Of a DNA stretch of 51,028 nt, positions 21,620 to 33,510 are shown piece by piece. Position 1 is the first letter of the stretch; every line of letters begins with the position of its first letter. Source of the DNA: Glomus cerebriforme (taxonomy: Eukaryota > Glomeromycota > Glomeromycetes > Glomerales > Glomeraceae); the NCBI GenBank assembly GCA_003550305.1, contig QKYT01000505.1, positions 34,468 through 85,495 on the forward strand. Direction: 5' to 3'. The translations under genes and the position numbers were made by a program. The notes under the pieces are model-generated. The model ran no database searches and was not told the DNA's origin. It saw only the letters and a program-made list of their open reading frames with translations.

Positions 21620-24298
21620 ATTAAAGCAGACAATACTTTTAAATTAACTTGATATCTTTTAGAATTTATTATTTTTTTTTATGATATTTTATATTTATTA
21701 TTACATATATAATATATATATACTATATTTTAAGAATTACATAAGTTTATATCCATAAAATAAAATAAAATTATTTTTATAATTATTAAAATAATTATAA
21801 TACTGGGTGTCCAAAATATATTTATTATATTTATTTAGATTAAATGAAATTATTAAAATCAAATAAACAAATACTAAATTTATTATTCTAACTAACATAA
21901 AAAATATTTTTTTAATTATAACATTTTCGATGTCTTATATATGAATTTTAAATATTTTCTCCTATAAACGTTACAACAATAAGATAACAATAAAATATTC
22001 AAACTATAGTTCTTATTTAAAAATATTAAGCATTACATATCGATATACAGTACCATGTTCATTTAATCTTATCTTCGTATTTGTAGGTTTGATCGGGCAT
22101 TCTTTAATTTAAATTAGCAGTATCAAAAATTCTTACGAATTTTTCTTCTATAAAAGGCTGTGATCCGAGACTATATTTTGATATCTATTTGCGTGATCAT
22201 CATGGCGCAGTGACCAATCATTTTTAATTCTCGTTACACATTTTATGATTTTATTCAGATTATTTATTATTTATTTCTCGCCTTATCAACATTAAACTGT
22301 TCAACGTTTCATCATCATTTAAAAAATTCAAAAGATCAAAAAGAAAAAGATGTATTACAAAGATGGCAGAAAAAAAACTTTTTTGATGTCAATTAACTAA
22401 GCTTTTGTATAAAATACACTGTAAATTGTAAATACGTTGTTTTTAAAGAAATAAAAAAATTAATAAAGTAAAAGTTAAATAAATAAATATAAAAAAAAAG
22501 TGAAAAAGTAACTTATTATTTTTTTTTTTTTTTTTTTTTTCATTATAAATATAATAATAAGTAAAATATGTATGAGTTTCATTAGAGTTCTAGTTAGGTT
22601 CATAGATGTTTTCCAATGATGCTCATGATCGGCTTTTAGTCATTCTAATTGAATTCATTTGAGAAAGAGTGATCTGAATCATTTAATCTTGGAACACGAG
22701 AATATTTTATTTACAAAAAATTCTTTTAAGAATGATTATTAATAATTTAATTTTTTTGTTTATAAAATAAAGTTTATTTTATTTACATAATTGTGTTACT
22801 GTATTACATAGATTACATAAATGTAATGTAAACAAAAATTTTAGATTTGATCACGGCAAAGTTTTCTGGTTGACCACAACCAAAAAGAGTAGGTTACACT
22901 ACGATATCCCGACAGGACACAGTTTGGAGTTTGGACAGAATTATGCAGGGTTATGCACGCGCACGTGACAAAATGGCTGGCGTGATTTTGTCCGACAAGT
23001 TAAATACATTAAGATAATCACAAGATCATATCCGTATTATATTTTAGTTGAAAAACTAATCACTACTATTTATCCTCAAATTTTAAATATGTTATGATAT
23101 CAAGATATAAAAATTCACACGTCAAATTAAAATGATAATTACCATAATCTCCACATTTTTTTAAAAAAAAATTATTAATTAGCTTTGGAAATAACTTTGA
23201 GTATCAACTTATAAAAAATAGCAATCGATTGGTATTACTTCTGCTCCTAATATTGCCAAAAAATAAATAATGTTGTTTAACTTTCATCTCGTTAATAAAT
23301 TTTATTTTACTAATAATCTTTCATCATATTCTTTGTAATTAATAAGGGACTTTGTGTATAAATAAATTCAAACGATATTATTAATAGTTAATCTAAAGTA
23401 GAAACTTTCATATTCTCAAATAATAAGTTTTTTAAAAAAACGAAAATAATAGTTTATAGGATAAGATTATAAAAGTATGTCACAATAAATTACGTATATT
23501 CTGAAAATTTTATGCATATTTGATAAATATGAGATTATATATTGCAAGTTTTACTTGAAAAAACTTGTAATTTATAAATATTTTTAAAAAAGTAGATTTT
23601 CATATTTATTAATGTGATAAATAAATTTATTAAATAACCAAAATATATTAAAACTGGATGCTTAAATATAACTCGATTTTGTATAACAGGTTACGCGCGT
23701 CAGTTGTCATCTAACGCAGATTGACATCTGAGGCACAACAAATATATAGTATCCAGCCAATAGTACATATTCTAAATAGTTGTAAATAAGTCATGGACTG
23801 GAGCAATTATATATAAATATAGCAGCTTTTTTACGTTAAAGTATATTTTTTGAAATATCTATCATTGTGAAACAAAAGGTTGCATATTATGGTGTTCCAT
23901 CTAGGCCAAAAGTACAAAATTGAAAAATTTGAAATGGTATGATATCATAATAAAATTTTCAAAATTTAAAAAATAAAATTTCAATGATCGTTATAACATG
24001 ATCGCCACAATTTGGACTACCTCCGAAATCCGAATGTTCCGCGAGCTTTTTATTAAAATTTTGTGTTTGTCGCATGTTTATGACACAAGAATATAATTGT
24101 TTTTATTAAAATATCTAAATAATTGACGATAAATATGGCCCATGTCCATTAACAAAAAAAAAAATTTTTTTCTTTCTTTGAACGCCCAATTTGAACATTA
24201 AAAAATATTTATTATATTTTATTATTTTGGATTCTAAAATCAAACTGACAAAAATATTCTAATTTAAAAAATTTTTTTATAGTAATATAAAAATAATC
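21620..24298. repeat. 3' flank of D and upstream cassette of E
   Basis: 21620-22850 is an inverted homologue of the gene B 3' flank (7500-8831), including the GGAACACGAGAATATTTTAT block and a poly-T run at 22523-22541. 22850-24298 matches the upstream cassettes, with the conserved box at about 24122-24200. A GC-richer patch at about 22890-22990 (ATCCCGACAGGACACAG...) is absent at the matching place upstream of F and may be a small insertion. No gene is called. Confidence 0.55.
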
Positions 24299-26028
24299 AT
24301 GCTGGAAGTAAACTCCATTGATAATAATCTATGTGCGCAAAATGTTTTAGTCTTTAAAATATCAGATATTGATTTAGATTGGGATGAAAGAAAAGCAAAA
24401 TTTAAGGACTACAAACTTATTTTATGTGAAAAATGTGATCAAAAAAATTATAATAATAAGTGGTATTATTGTAAAGATTGTTATGAGAAAGAAACTGGTG
24501 AAGTGGAAAAAAATCGTATAATGTATGGAAAATGTGAAGAATGTTTTCAAGCAAATACGTATTACCTTGGGTGTAAACCTTGTAATATAAAACACTTTCA
24601 AGAAGATTTTGATAAGTGGACTAGTGGAAATAAAGATATTGATAAGTTAATTCAAGATACTCAACTTTCAGCCGATGTCATATTAGAATGGGTTCCGTAT
24701 GATAAATTTAATGATATTAAATATATAGCCGAGGGAGGTTTTGCAAAAGTATATTCAGCTACTTGGATAACTGGAGGAATTAAAAAATGGAAAAAAGAAT
24801 CAGAAAGATATAGATCGGTACAAGTTGCTTTAAAAGTATTCAATAATTCATCAGATAATATAAGTGAAGATTTTATAAATGAGGTTTGTAAAATAAATAA
24901 ATATCAGTTGTTTTATACTTTTCTATTTAACTATTTTTTATTAAATTATAGATAAACTTTTTCAAAAAATGTAATTATGTTGGTGGTGTAGTAAATTGTT
25001 ATGGAATTACTAAAGATCCCAATACACAAAATTATGCACTAGTATTACAATTTTTAGAAAATGGTAGTTTACGTTCTTATCTTGATCAAAATTTTAATAC
25101 AATAACTTGGAAACAAAGATTTTATATTATATATACTATCTCTTATGGACTTTATTATATTCATATTTTTAATTCAATTCATAAAGATCTTCACTTGGGT
25201 AATGTTTTGCAATCAAAATCCAATCATATATATATTAGTGATTTTGGATTTTGCAAACCAGCAGATGAAAATTCACCAAACTCAGATAGTAAAAAGATTT
25301 ATGGAGTAATGCCATATATGGCACCTGAAATATTACGTGGAAAAGAATACACACAGAAATCTGATATATATTCATTGGGTATTATTATTAATGAAATAAT
25401 TTCTATAATTCCCCCATTTAATGATAAACCACATGATTATTATCTTGCATTGGATATTTGTCGAGGTAAACGTCCAGAAATAAGAGATGATATACCAGAC
25501 TTTCTAAAAGAATTAATTCAAAAATGCTGGGATGCAAATCCAAAAAATCGTCCAACTTCTACAGAAGTTTTTAACGAATTTAAAAGTTATATTTATGTAG
25601 ATAAATTTCAGTATTCAAAACAAGTTGAAGAGCTTAAAGAATTAACATATAATTTTACTTCAATTACAAAATTAACAACAAAAACACAATTATATGAAAC
25701 ACATACTCAAGCAATTTATACAAGTCGACTTCTCAATTACCAAATCTACCTGAACCCATAAATTGTTCAAATCAGAAAGAATTTATATCTTCAAGAAATA
25801 CAGCAGGTAAATTATTTTAACTATTTTGTTTTTTTTAATTTTATTAAAATTAAAAATTACTTTTTTAATCATAAAAAAAGTTAGTGCTTATACTTCCGAA
25901 TGTCTTGACTGTATCATTATTGATTTGAATAATAAATTAGGTAAGAAAAAGATTTTATCTTGTTTTCAGTATTAAATCAATTAAATTAATTGTTTGTTTG
26001 ATATTTAGACGTTAATGATGAAAAGTAA
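24299..26028 (+). CDS. Kinase E: Cys-rich zinc-finger plus TKL-like kinase, tail frameshifted
   Basis: Exons 24299-24883, 24952-25806, 25881-25940 and 26009-26028 by comparison with the paralogues. Zinc-finger Cys pairs (CEKC, CKDC, CEEC, CKPC) and kinase motifs are intact: AEGGFAKVYSATW, VALK, HKDLHLGN, SDFGFCKPAD, YMAPE. One T is missing at about 25738 just after SRLLN, so exon 2 is one base short of phase (855 instead of 856 nt) and translation stops at 25761 after eight foreign residues. The lost part is NLPEP onwards plus the two tail exons, which remain readable in the other frame with normal splice sites. The catalytic domain is unaffected, so the product may still work without its tail. 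Exon 2 starts INFFKKCN, the A/F flavour. Confidence 0.8.
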
Positions 26029-26503
26029 ATTAATGCAATCAATATTTTTATATATTTTTATGATATGTTTTTATTTTTATATTTATTATATTTATTATTT
26101 CATAATCAATAACAATATTTTGTTTTAAGAATTATCTAAAAAATCACAAAATAATAAAAATAAAATTATTTTTATTGGATATCATTTTTTCAAAAAAAAA
26201 GAAAAAAAAATATTCGAATTGAATAGAATTGCTAAAATAAAATAATTGCAAGTTTTACATAAATAGATCCAATTCAAGTTTATAATATACCAAGGTCAAA
26301 CATATGAATATTAACTGATCAGCTGGTGAGTCAGATCAATCTGTGCGACAACCGATTTCTTATATATTATATTTAACAAGTCATTTCTTTTTTCAAAAAA
26401 CCTGTGAACGCAAAAAAAAAATAAATCTGCGCGATAATCATTTGCTCGTGACAATCGAATTTCCACAAAAAGTTTTCTTTCTTATTTTGTAAACTGTGAA
26501 ACT
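26029..26503. other. 3' flank of E and upstream region of the Crinkler-like gene
   Basis: The kinase cassette flank is recognisable to about 26200, then sequence unique to the Crinkler insert begins. It contains a TGATCAGCTGGTGAGTCAGATCA-like imperfect palindrome near 26316. No defined promoter motif can be named. Confidence 0.45.
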
Positions 26504-28954
26504 ATGGATAGAGAAAATGAACCTATGTCAGAAACGGCTAATCTCCCGTTGGTCGATGTCGTAAAGAAAGAATGGAAAAAGGATAACGTAATCACCTTCT
26601 TACAAAGGGAGGACTTGAACTTAGATCTTGACGACGAGGATATTGAGATAATCAGAAGTAAAAAAATTGGTGGTAAAGCCTTTCTCAGTTTAACAAAAGA
26701 AGAACTTGAAAGTTATGGACTACAACCAGGACCGGCTATCGCGGTCGCTGAGCTGGTCAAGGAAATCAAAGGCGAACAAGGTGTGTTATAAGATAGTATA
26801 GCATAATTTTTTGTCTTCCTCTGTCATATTCGCCAGTAATACCGAATACTTATTAAATCTTGTGATTTTCTTTCCTGCTTCTTATCGTCAAACCCGCACA
26901 ACAAACACATTCGCGTTATCGCAGAGCAACCCATTGCTGGTAAGTGTGTCGTAACAAATTTGGTCAACGCGAGTGAACGCGGGTTGACTATTTTATAACC
27001 TTTCTTTCGATCATTTTCGAATATTAATTTGTGTCTCACACATTTATCCTATTGTACAGAACCTCTTGGTATTCGCAAAAAGATTGAGAATGAAAGGCTG
27101 ACGAACTTTTGGAAGGCTTTAAAGAATAATAATACAGTTATTGTTAATGAGGTCTTACAGCTATCCGGGGACACCCGTTTTTTTGGATCAGAAAATGACG
27201 AACCTTCAAAAATCTTCATTCGTAAATGCTATATTGACCTAATCGATGTTGTTTTGGATGCTAATGTAAAAAGATTACGTATCTCGGGAAATCCTGGAAT
27301 AGGAAAAACCTATTTCGGCTATTACATACTTTATCGCCTTGCAATATTAGGTCTAACGGTTATATACGACATCCATACCATGAATAATTCAGATCAAGTT
27401 ATTTTATTTGAGCAGGAAAAAGCCTTCTATCTTCACAAGACACTTGATGCTGATGAGATTAGAAGATACTTGAACGATTCTAGTGTTTGGCGTATTGTGG
27501 ATGGTAAAAAAACAGATAAAGTTGATGCTAAAACAATTCTTATTTGCTCTCCATTGAAAGATCATTATAAAGAATTTGATAAGCTTAATCCAAGTATACG
27601 ATACATGCCAGTATGGTCTTGGAAAGAGATTGATACATGCAGGAATAAGATTTTCGGTTACCTTACTGGTGAGCAGGTTCAGAAGTTGTACGTAAAGTGG
27701 GGAGGGATTCCACGGTACATTTTAGAGGAAGCTCTCAATGAGGAAATTCAAGATCAACTCCAAGAAGCAATTGATGCATGCAGTGAAAAAATATTCAAAT
27801 ATATTGGTGGAACTGAAAGTAAAAAGGATATAAGCCACAAGCTTATTCATATCTGGACAAACCTTCCAGATGAGGACATTGTAAGTGAAGTTGAGCTATC
27901 CGAGAACAAAGAAGTTAATGTTAATGACAAAGAAGCTGATGTTGAGAACAAAGAAGTTAATGTTGATGACAAAGAAGCTAATGTTGAGAACAAAGAAGCT
28001 GATGTTGAGGACAAAGAAGCTGATGTTGAGGATGAAGAAGAAGCTGATGTTGAAGATGATGAAGAAGCTGATGTTGATGAAGACAATGAAAAGGTTGAGA
28101 GAAAACCGTATACAAAGAAAATTATATTATTCGCGTCCAATTATGTTGGTAGGGAGGTGACCCAGAAGCTCAAAACAACAATATTGAACAGATTGCTTAC
28201 AGATTTGGAAGAAAGCTTAAAAAGCAGTAAAAGTAATCAATTCTTGGGTAGCTGTTTTGAGCAGATGGCTCATCAGACATTGCAAAATGGAGGAAGGTTC
28301 GATGTTCGTTCTTTAGAACCTGATAATGACCGAACAGGTTTATGGGAAAATATTGAAAAGCAGGACGAGATACTTACATTTTCTGCAATTGAAATGATCA
28401 AAAATAGGAAGTACTATAAACTGGAAAGTAAAATTTTTCCATCAATTGATGCAATTCGTGCTTCCGATACACTTTTTCAGATGACCACATCCACAAATCA
28501 TCCAATTAAGTTGATTGGTTTGAAAAAGATTTACAGAAAATTAGCGCCTTCAGGTGAAATCTCCTTTTACTTTGTTGTGCTGGCACAGTTGTATGATAGT
28601 TACAAAAGGCAGAAATTTACTACAATTAATGGTGCGATTGCCCGGAAAATACCAAAATGGATAAAAAATCGTATTAAGCAATATGCTCTAAGAGTTGATT
28701 TGAGCTCTGGAGATTTATATAGAACGTCATCTACTGTAACAATTGAAGAAGGACTCTTGAGCTCTGGAGGTTTATATAGAACGTCATCTACTGCAACAAT
28801 TGAAGAAGGACTCTCAGCTTTATCAACTGTTGAACAATCATCTACTGTGTCATTAACTGATGATGTAGAAATATTACCTAGCCCCTCTATTCCCGCAAAA
28901 AGGCCTTCCAGTTTCAAAGGGAGAGTAGACAAAGAAAAAAGAAGAGCAAATTAA
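26504..28954 (+). CDS. Crinkler (CRN)-like protein: SAM-like, P-loop NTPase and nuclease-like C-terminus
   Basis: Two exons, 26504-26780 and 27060-28954, joined in phase 1, giving about 723 aa. Residues about 25-90 resemble a SAM-type helical domain (TFLQREDLNLDLDDEDIE, later SYGLQPGPA). A Walker A motif GNPGIGKT lies near 168, and a VWSWKEIDTCRNK...KWGGIPRYILEEA segment around 285-325 is characteristic of fungal and oomycete CRN proteins. About 375-437 is an acidic seven-residue tandem repeat. Then FLGSCFEQMAH and a FPSIDAI..LFQMT..HPIK pattern near 553-572 fit the degenerate PD-(D/E)XK-like module often found in CRNs (inference). The end carries clustered Lys/Arg (KRPSSFKGRVDKEKRR), a possible nuclear localisation signal. 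No secretion signal is visible. Codon and base use are less AT-biased than in the neighbouring kinases, suggesting a separate origin in this locus. Confidence 0.85.
27904..28090 (+). repeat. Acidic heptad-like coding tandem repeat in the CRN gene
   Basis: About eight units of 21 bp (KEADVED, with variants such as KEVNVND) encode a strongly acidic linker between the NTPase part and the C-terminal module. Later units gain extra GAA codons. Replication slippage is the likely source; length probably varies among strains. Confidence 0.85.
28700..28813 (+). repeat. 57-bp tandem duplication near the CRN 3' end
   Basis: Two adjacent 57-bp copies (28700-28756, 28757-28813) encode 19-residue units around GGLYRTSSTATIEEGL. 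Frame is preserved. The copies differ at only a few bases, so the duplication is fairly recent. Confidence 0.85.
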
Positions 28955-30089
28955 AATAAAGTACAGTCAGACCTCTTTATAATCACCAAGTCCGTTGCAC
29001 TTCTAAGTGGTGATTGTATAGAAGTGTGACTGTAATTATAAAACCTCTATACAATCACCACTATAATTAAAATAATGTGCAGTGATTATATAGAGGATTT
29101 TACGTTTGTATTTATAAATGGTTTAATAAAATGTAAAACAATAATAGTAGTAATTATAAAATTCATTCTTGTTTATTATTATTTAGAACAGCATAATTAT
29201 GACAATAAAACTTTAACTAAAAAAATTGGTTATTTGAACTTGCTTTTTAGTTTGCATTTTAAGTTTATGAATTTTAAGATATTTTTTAAAAATGCATACA
29301 TCTTCACTTTTAAATTCATCCATTTCTTGCTGTTCAAAGAAAGTCACCCAAGTTTGTAAAGACTTTGTTGCATCATCTAAAGAAACCAATACTGACTCAT
29401 CTTCAGAATCGTCTGAATTATCATTTTCTTCATTCATTTCCTCTTGACTAAACTTAATGATATCATTTTCATTTAAAACATCTTCAGTTGATATTTCTTT
29501 TTCTAAGTTACAAAAATCATTCAAAGCATCCGCCAAGAAAGTAGAAAGAGGATAAGTTGATTAGTATCTGCCACCTTATTATCTAAAATATCTTGTTAAG
29601 TTTGCATCACATTGGCTATATCATTGTCACTTGTAAAGGGTAATATTCCAATTTTAACCTAACAATTAAAGATCGTATCACTGCTTACATTCTCCTATGC
29701 ATCTACCAGATAATCAACAGTTCTTTGATATTTACCTTTTCTTTATTTATATCCTTTCCTTCTTCAAAAGTTTTAAAATGTATCAGCAGTAATTTTGTTT
29801 ATAATGGGCTTTAAAACTCTTGATAACTCCTGCATCAAGTGGCTGAAGATGACTCGTGGTATTAGGAAGTAGAAAAGCCACCTCAACATGAGTTAGATTA
29901 AGTTGAGTAACATCTCTACCGCTAGTATTATTATCACAGTGACCTATATTTTAAATTTAGTGAAAAAATATTAACACCTTAAATTAAAAACCACCAATTA
30001 AAATTAATCTACCGCATGTTGATCTTGATCGATTTCCTTCACGCTGAGATCCAGTATTACTGTCATCATCATTATCATTAGGGGTCTGG

Positions 30090-30276
30090 GTCATTTCCCC
30101 GACAATTATTTCACCGACAGTCATTTCACCGACAATCATTTCCCCGACAGGATCATTTCCCTGACAGTCATTTCACCGACAGTCATTTCCCCGACAGGGT
30201 CATTTCCCCGACAGTCATTTCACCGACAGTCATTTCCCCGACATGATCATTTCCCCGACAATCATTTCCCCGACAG
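30090..30276. repeat. Subterminal 15-bp repeat array
   Basis: About 12 near-identical units of TCATTTCCCCGACAG, alternating CCCCG with CACCG and sometimes separated by two or three extra bases (GG, TG). They probably serve as transposase-binding or hairpin-forming subterminal repeats (inference). Confidence 0.85.
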
Positions 30277-30402
30277 AAAAAAATTATTTTATCCAAAAAA
30301 ATTTCATTCTATAATATTAACACTTAATTTATTGTATACTTATTTATTTATTCTCATGAAAAATAAGATAAAATATACAGTTTAAGAATTAAAAATTAAA
30401 AA

Positions 30403-30837
30403 NNNNNNNNNNNNNNNNNNNNNNNNNNNNNNNNNNNNNNNNNNNNNNNNNNNNNNNNNNNNNNNNNNNNNNNNNNNNNNNNNNNNNNNNNNNNNNNNNN
30501 NNNNNNNNNNNNNNNNNNNNNNNNNNNNNNNNNNNNNNNNNNNNNNNNNNNNNNNNNNNNNNNNNNNNNNNNNNNNNNNNNNNNNNNNNNNNNNNNNNNN
30601 NNNNNNNNNNNNNNNNNNNNNNNNNNNNNNNNNNNNNNNNNNNNNNNNNNNNNNNNNNNNNNNNNNNNNNNNNNNNNNNNNNNNNNNNNNNNNNNNNNNN
30701 NNNNNNNNNNNNNNNNNNNNNNNNNNNNNNNNNNNNNNNNNNNNNNNNNNNNNNNNNNNNNNNNNNNNNNNNNNNNNNNNNNNNNNNNNNNNNNNNNNNN
30801 NNNNNNNNNNNNNNNNNNNNNNNNNNNNNNNNNNNNN
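30403..30837. other. Assembly gap
   Basis: A run of 435 undetermined bases within the nested element. Any protein reading across it is meaningless. Confidence 0.99.
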
Positions 30838-32309
30838 AATGACTGTCGGTGAAATAACTGTCGGGTAAGTGAACGGGTTCCATCATTAGAGTCAGGACCG
30901 GAATTGGCTTATGTAAATAAAAAAAATAATATTTTGATAATAATTTCAAAAAGTCTTTATAATTAAAATTAATTTGTAACAGACCTTGTTGAGGATCGAT
31001 GTGTGATGGCGCATTGTCAACCAAGAGCAGGATTTTTTTATTTTGTACTTTAAAATAGTTGTCCAAATGCCAAAGTATTTCTTCAAAAATTGACAAATTC
31101 ATCTATGCTTTAGGATTTGCATGATAATGAATAGGAAGCCATTGTAAGTTAATTCATGAAAAAGATCTCAGACGTTTCACATTACTAATTACCCATGGTA
31201 TAAGTTTATCAGTTCCCGTCACATTGGCACCAAGAAGAACTGTTATTCTAGTTTTATTTTTCTTCTGGCCAAGAATAGGTTTTGTTGAAAGTGTTTGATT
31301 CGGCAGCATTCAGTAAAAAAGACCTGTTTCGTCAATATTATAAATTTGATCAAGAGTAAATCAGCCCAAAAGTCTATGCAATTTCAATCATTCTTCTGTA
31401 AGAGATTCCAATGGGCACTTCCTGCTTCTCCATGTTCACAATATTTTTAAATATTGTTGCATTTTTTAAATTTCTTAAGCCAGTCATTAGAAAATACCAA
31501 TTCACCTTCCTGTATGTTAAATGCCTGAGCAAAAACCCTAGTTTTTTCTTTAATTAACAAATCAGTTAAGGTAACACCTCCCGCCATTACATTTTCTACC
31601 CATAAACTCATAGCACGAACTAATAATGGAAATTTAACCTCTCTGTACCTAGGTTTTTGGTCATCATAAGATATAATAAAGTTTTAAAATGTTATTAAAA
31701 AAAACTGCGTACCTAAATGTTTTATTTGAAACTTCAGCTTGTCTTTTTCTTTCAAAATTTTAGACAAGTACTTCGGTCAATCTTCACATTAAGGTTTTTT
31801 TTGTTAAAATGTTGAGCAATTTCATGGTGTTTTTTGTTTTTATTTGCTTCTGCCCATTCGCATATTTGACACTTAAGGTCATCACTAATAGCTGAACGGC
31901 ATTGTTTAGGCTGTCGATCTGGTGGCATAACAAAGAAATAACTAAAGGGAATATCATATATGGAAAAAAAGAGATTTTGTATGAATTTTTTTTCATGTTG
32001 ATTTGAAGATAGTAGTATTTGTTCAGGTGTTGATAGATTAAATTTGGAAATGATTGAACAAAGAAATCATTGATAAGATTAATTTTATAACCAATCAGGT
32101 TTCATTAATCTGAGGCCAATCAGAAATTAGTGATTACCGAGAGGTCAAATTACTAATAAAAATGTTACAAATTATGTGGTGATAGTGATTATAAATGATT
32201 TGTGACTATAAAGAGGTAAATTAACTAAGTTAGAGTCCGTTTCACAAAATCGAGTTCTTATATAGAGGTGTGACTATATAGGGTGTGACTGTAAAGAGGT
32301 CTGACTGTA

Positions 32310-33510
32310 TACTGTAAACTGTAAATACGTTGTTTTTAAAGAAATAAAAAAAAATAATAAAAGTAAAATAAATAGTTATAAAAAGTAACTTAAACTTATT
32401 ATTATATTTATAATGAAAAAAAAATAAAAAGTAAAATATGTATGCCTTCATTAGAGTTCTCGTTAGATTCATGGATCAGTGTTTTCTAATGATGCTCATG
32501 ATTGGCCTTTAGTCATTCTAATTGAATTCATTTGAAAAAAAGTAACCTATGTCATTTAATCTTGGAACACAGGATATTTTATTTATAAAATAATTTCTTT
32601 TAAGAATGATTATTAATAAATTTAATATTTTGTTTATAAATAAAGTTGATTTCATTTACATAATTTATTGTGTTACTGTATTACATAGATTACACAATAA
32701 ATAAAAAATTTTAGATGTGCTGTGATCAAATGCTAATTTATAAACCATCAAATTCGCAGTCAAAGTTTTCTGGTTGATCACAACCAAAAAGAGTATACCT
32801 TGCAAGTGTTCTGAATATAAATTAAGTTTGTATTGCCGATTTAGAGAACAATGATTACTGAATAAGGAAAAATCAGGTTCTCTACAATAAATTTCTATCA
32901 ATTAGTTTGAAAACTTCATAAAGCTTTCTTATTCTTATTATATATGTAAAAGTGATAAAAGTATCAACTTAATTTATTTAAACTTCGACTACTTAGGTGG
33001 AATTGAATTGAATATATTAAAACTAAACCAACCATCCCACTATTTATCCTCGAATTTTTATCACAAAGGTAGTATAATGTAACTTGTAAAAAAAACGAGA
33101 AAAATGTTATCAAGATACAACAATTCACACGTAAGATTAAACATAAGGTGGAATTTTACGGGATGATTGATAAATTTTAAAAATGACATCTTGTGTTCCC
33201 AAATAAAGAATTGCAAATATATATTGTCCTCTTTGAATATTAAATTATAATTAAATAATCTCCACATTTTTTAAATGAAAAAAATTATTAATTAGCTTTG
33301 GATAAAATTTTGTATTTATTGAATGTTTATGACACAAGAATAAAATATGACATAATTGTTTTGAATGCAATAACGATAAATATGGTCGGTGTCAATTAAC
33401 AAAAAAAAAATATTTTTTTTTTCTTTCTTTGAACGTCCAATTTGAACCTTAAAAAAATATTTATTATATTTTATTATTTTGAATCCTAAGTCAAACTGAC
33501 TTAAATAATC
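32310..33510. repeat. Kinase cassette 3' flank followed by the upstream part of F
   Basis: Right after the pogo element the sequence ACTGTAAATACGTTGTTTTT matches the D 3' flank near 22426 and the B flank (inverted). The cassette flank runs to about 32700, then the upstream part with the conserved box at about 33369-33450. Open frames at 32242-32472, 32665-32901 and 33061-33267 are not preserved between copies. Confidence 0.6.

Larger units (their letters stand above)
30074..30889. mobile_element. Nested repeat-rich element inside the pogo transposase, with 8-bp target duplication
   Basis: The same 8 bp, ATCATTAG, flank the insert at 30074-30081 and 30882-30889. The ends are imperfect inverted copies that converge after about 10 bases on CCCGACA-TTATTTCACCGACAG. 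Just inside the left end are about 12 units of a TCATTTCMCCGACAG repeat (30090-30276); the right end shows the same units inverted. The middle is an assembly gap, so any coding content is unknown. Size is about 800 bp if the gap length is real. Superfamily uncertain (8-bp duplications occur in hAT and some Mutator-like elements). Confidence 0.7.
29213..31928 (-). pseudogene. pogo/Tigger (CENP-B-like) transposase, inactivated
   Basis: Reading from an ATG at 31928: MPPDRQPKQCRSAISDD and a CENP-B/Psq-type helix-turn-helix (CEWAEANKNKKHHEIAQHF, ending DRSTCLKF), then a Tc5-type second DNA-binding domain (VFAQAFNIQEG, FSNDWLKKFKK, HGEAGSA), then the DDE domain: NIDETGLFY with the first Asp, LLLVDNAPSH with the second, and LPNTTSHLQPLDAGVIKSFK with the third. 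Several in-frame stops sit at conserved positions, for example after GLFY and in the KA*M segment where Trp is usual. A nested insertion at 30082-30881 splits the DDE domain between the second and third Asp. A short intron appears near 29943-30012. The C-terminus (29213-29536) is acidic and ends QVQITNFF, matching the PCNA-interaction consensus Qxx[ILM]xxFF. Confidence 0.85.
28964..32307. mobile_element. pogo/Tigger-type DNA transposon with TA target duplication
   Basis: Terminal inverted repeats CAGTCAGACCTCTTTA are perfect over 16 bp (28964-28979 and 32292-32307), and each end is flanked by TA (28962-28963, 32308-32309), the Tc1/mariner-pogo target. Internal copies of ACCTCTATA..ATCACCA-like sequence lie behind both ends. 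The element contains a minus-strand transposase pseudogene, a nested repeat-rich element and a 435-base assembly gap. The left end lies seven bases after the CRN stop codon; right-hand flanking DNA continues directly as kinase-cassette flank. Confidence 0.9.

Noticed and set aside
27847..28140. Minus-strand Ser/Thr-rich frame across the CRN repeat
   Set aside because: It is the antisense shadow of the acidic GAA/GAT codon repeat in the real gene.
30090..30276. CRISPR-like repeat array
   Set aside because: The units follow each other without spacers, the genome is eukaryotic, and inverted copies occur at the other end of the element.
30389..31102. Long minus-strand open frame of 237 codons
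   Set aside because: Most of it is the assembly gap translated as unknown residues. Only the first part (a DNAPSH-type DDE segment) is real, and it belongs to the broken pogo transposase.
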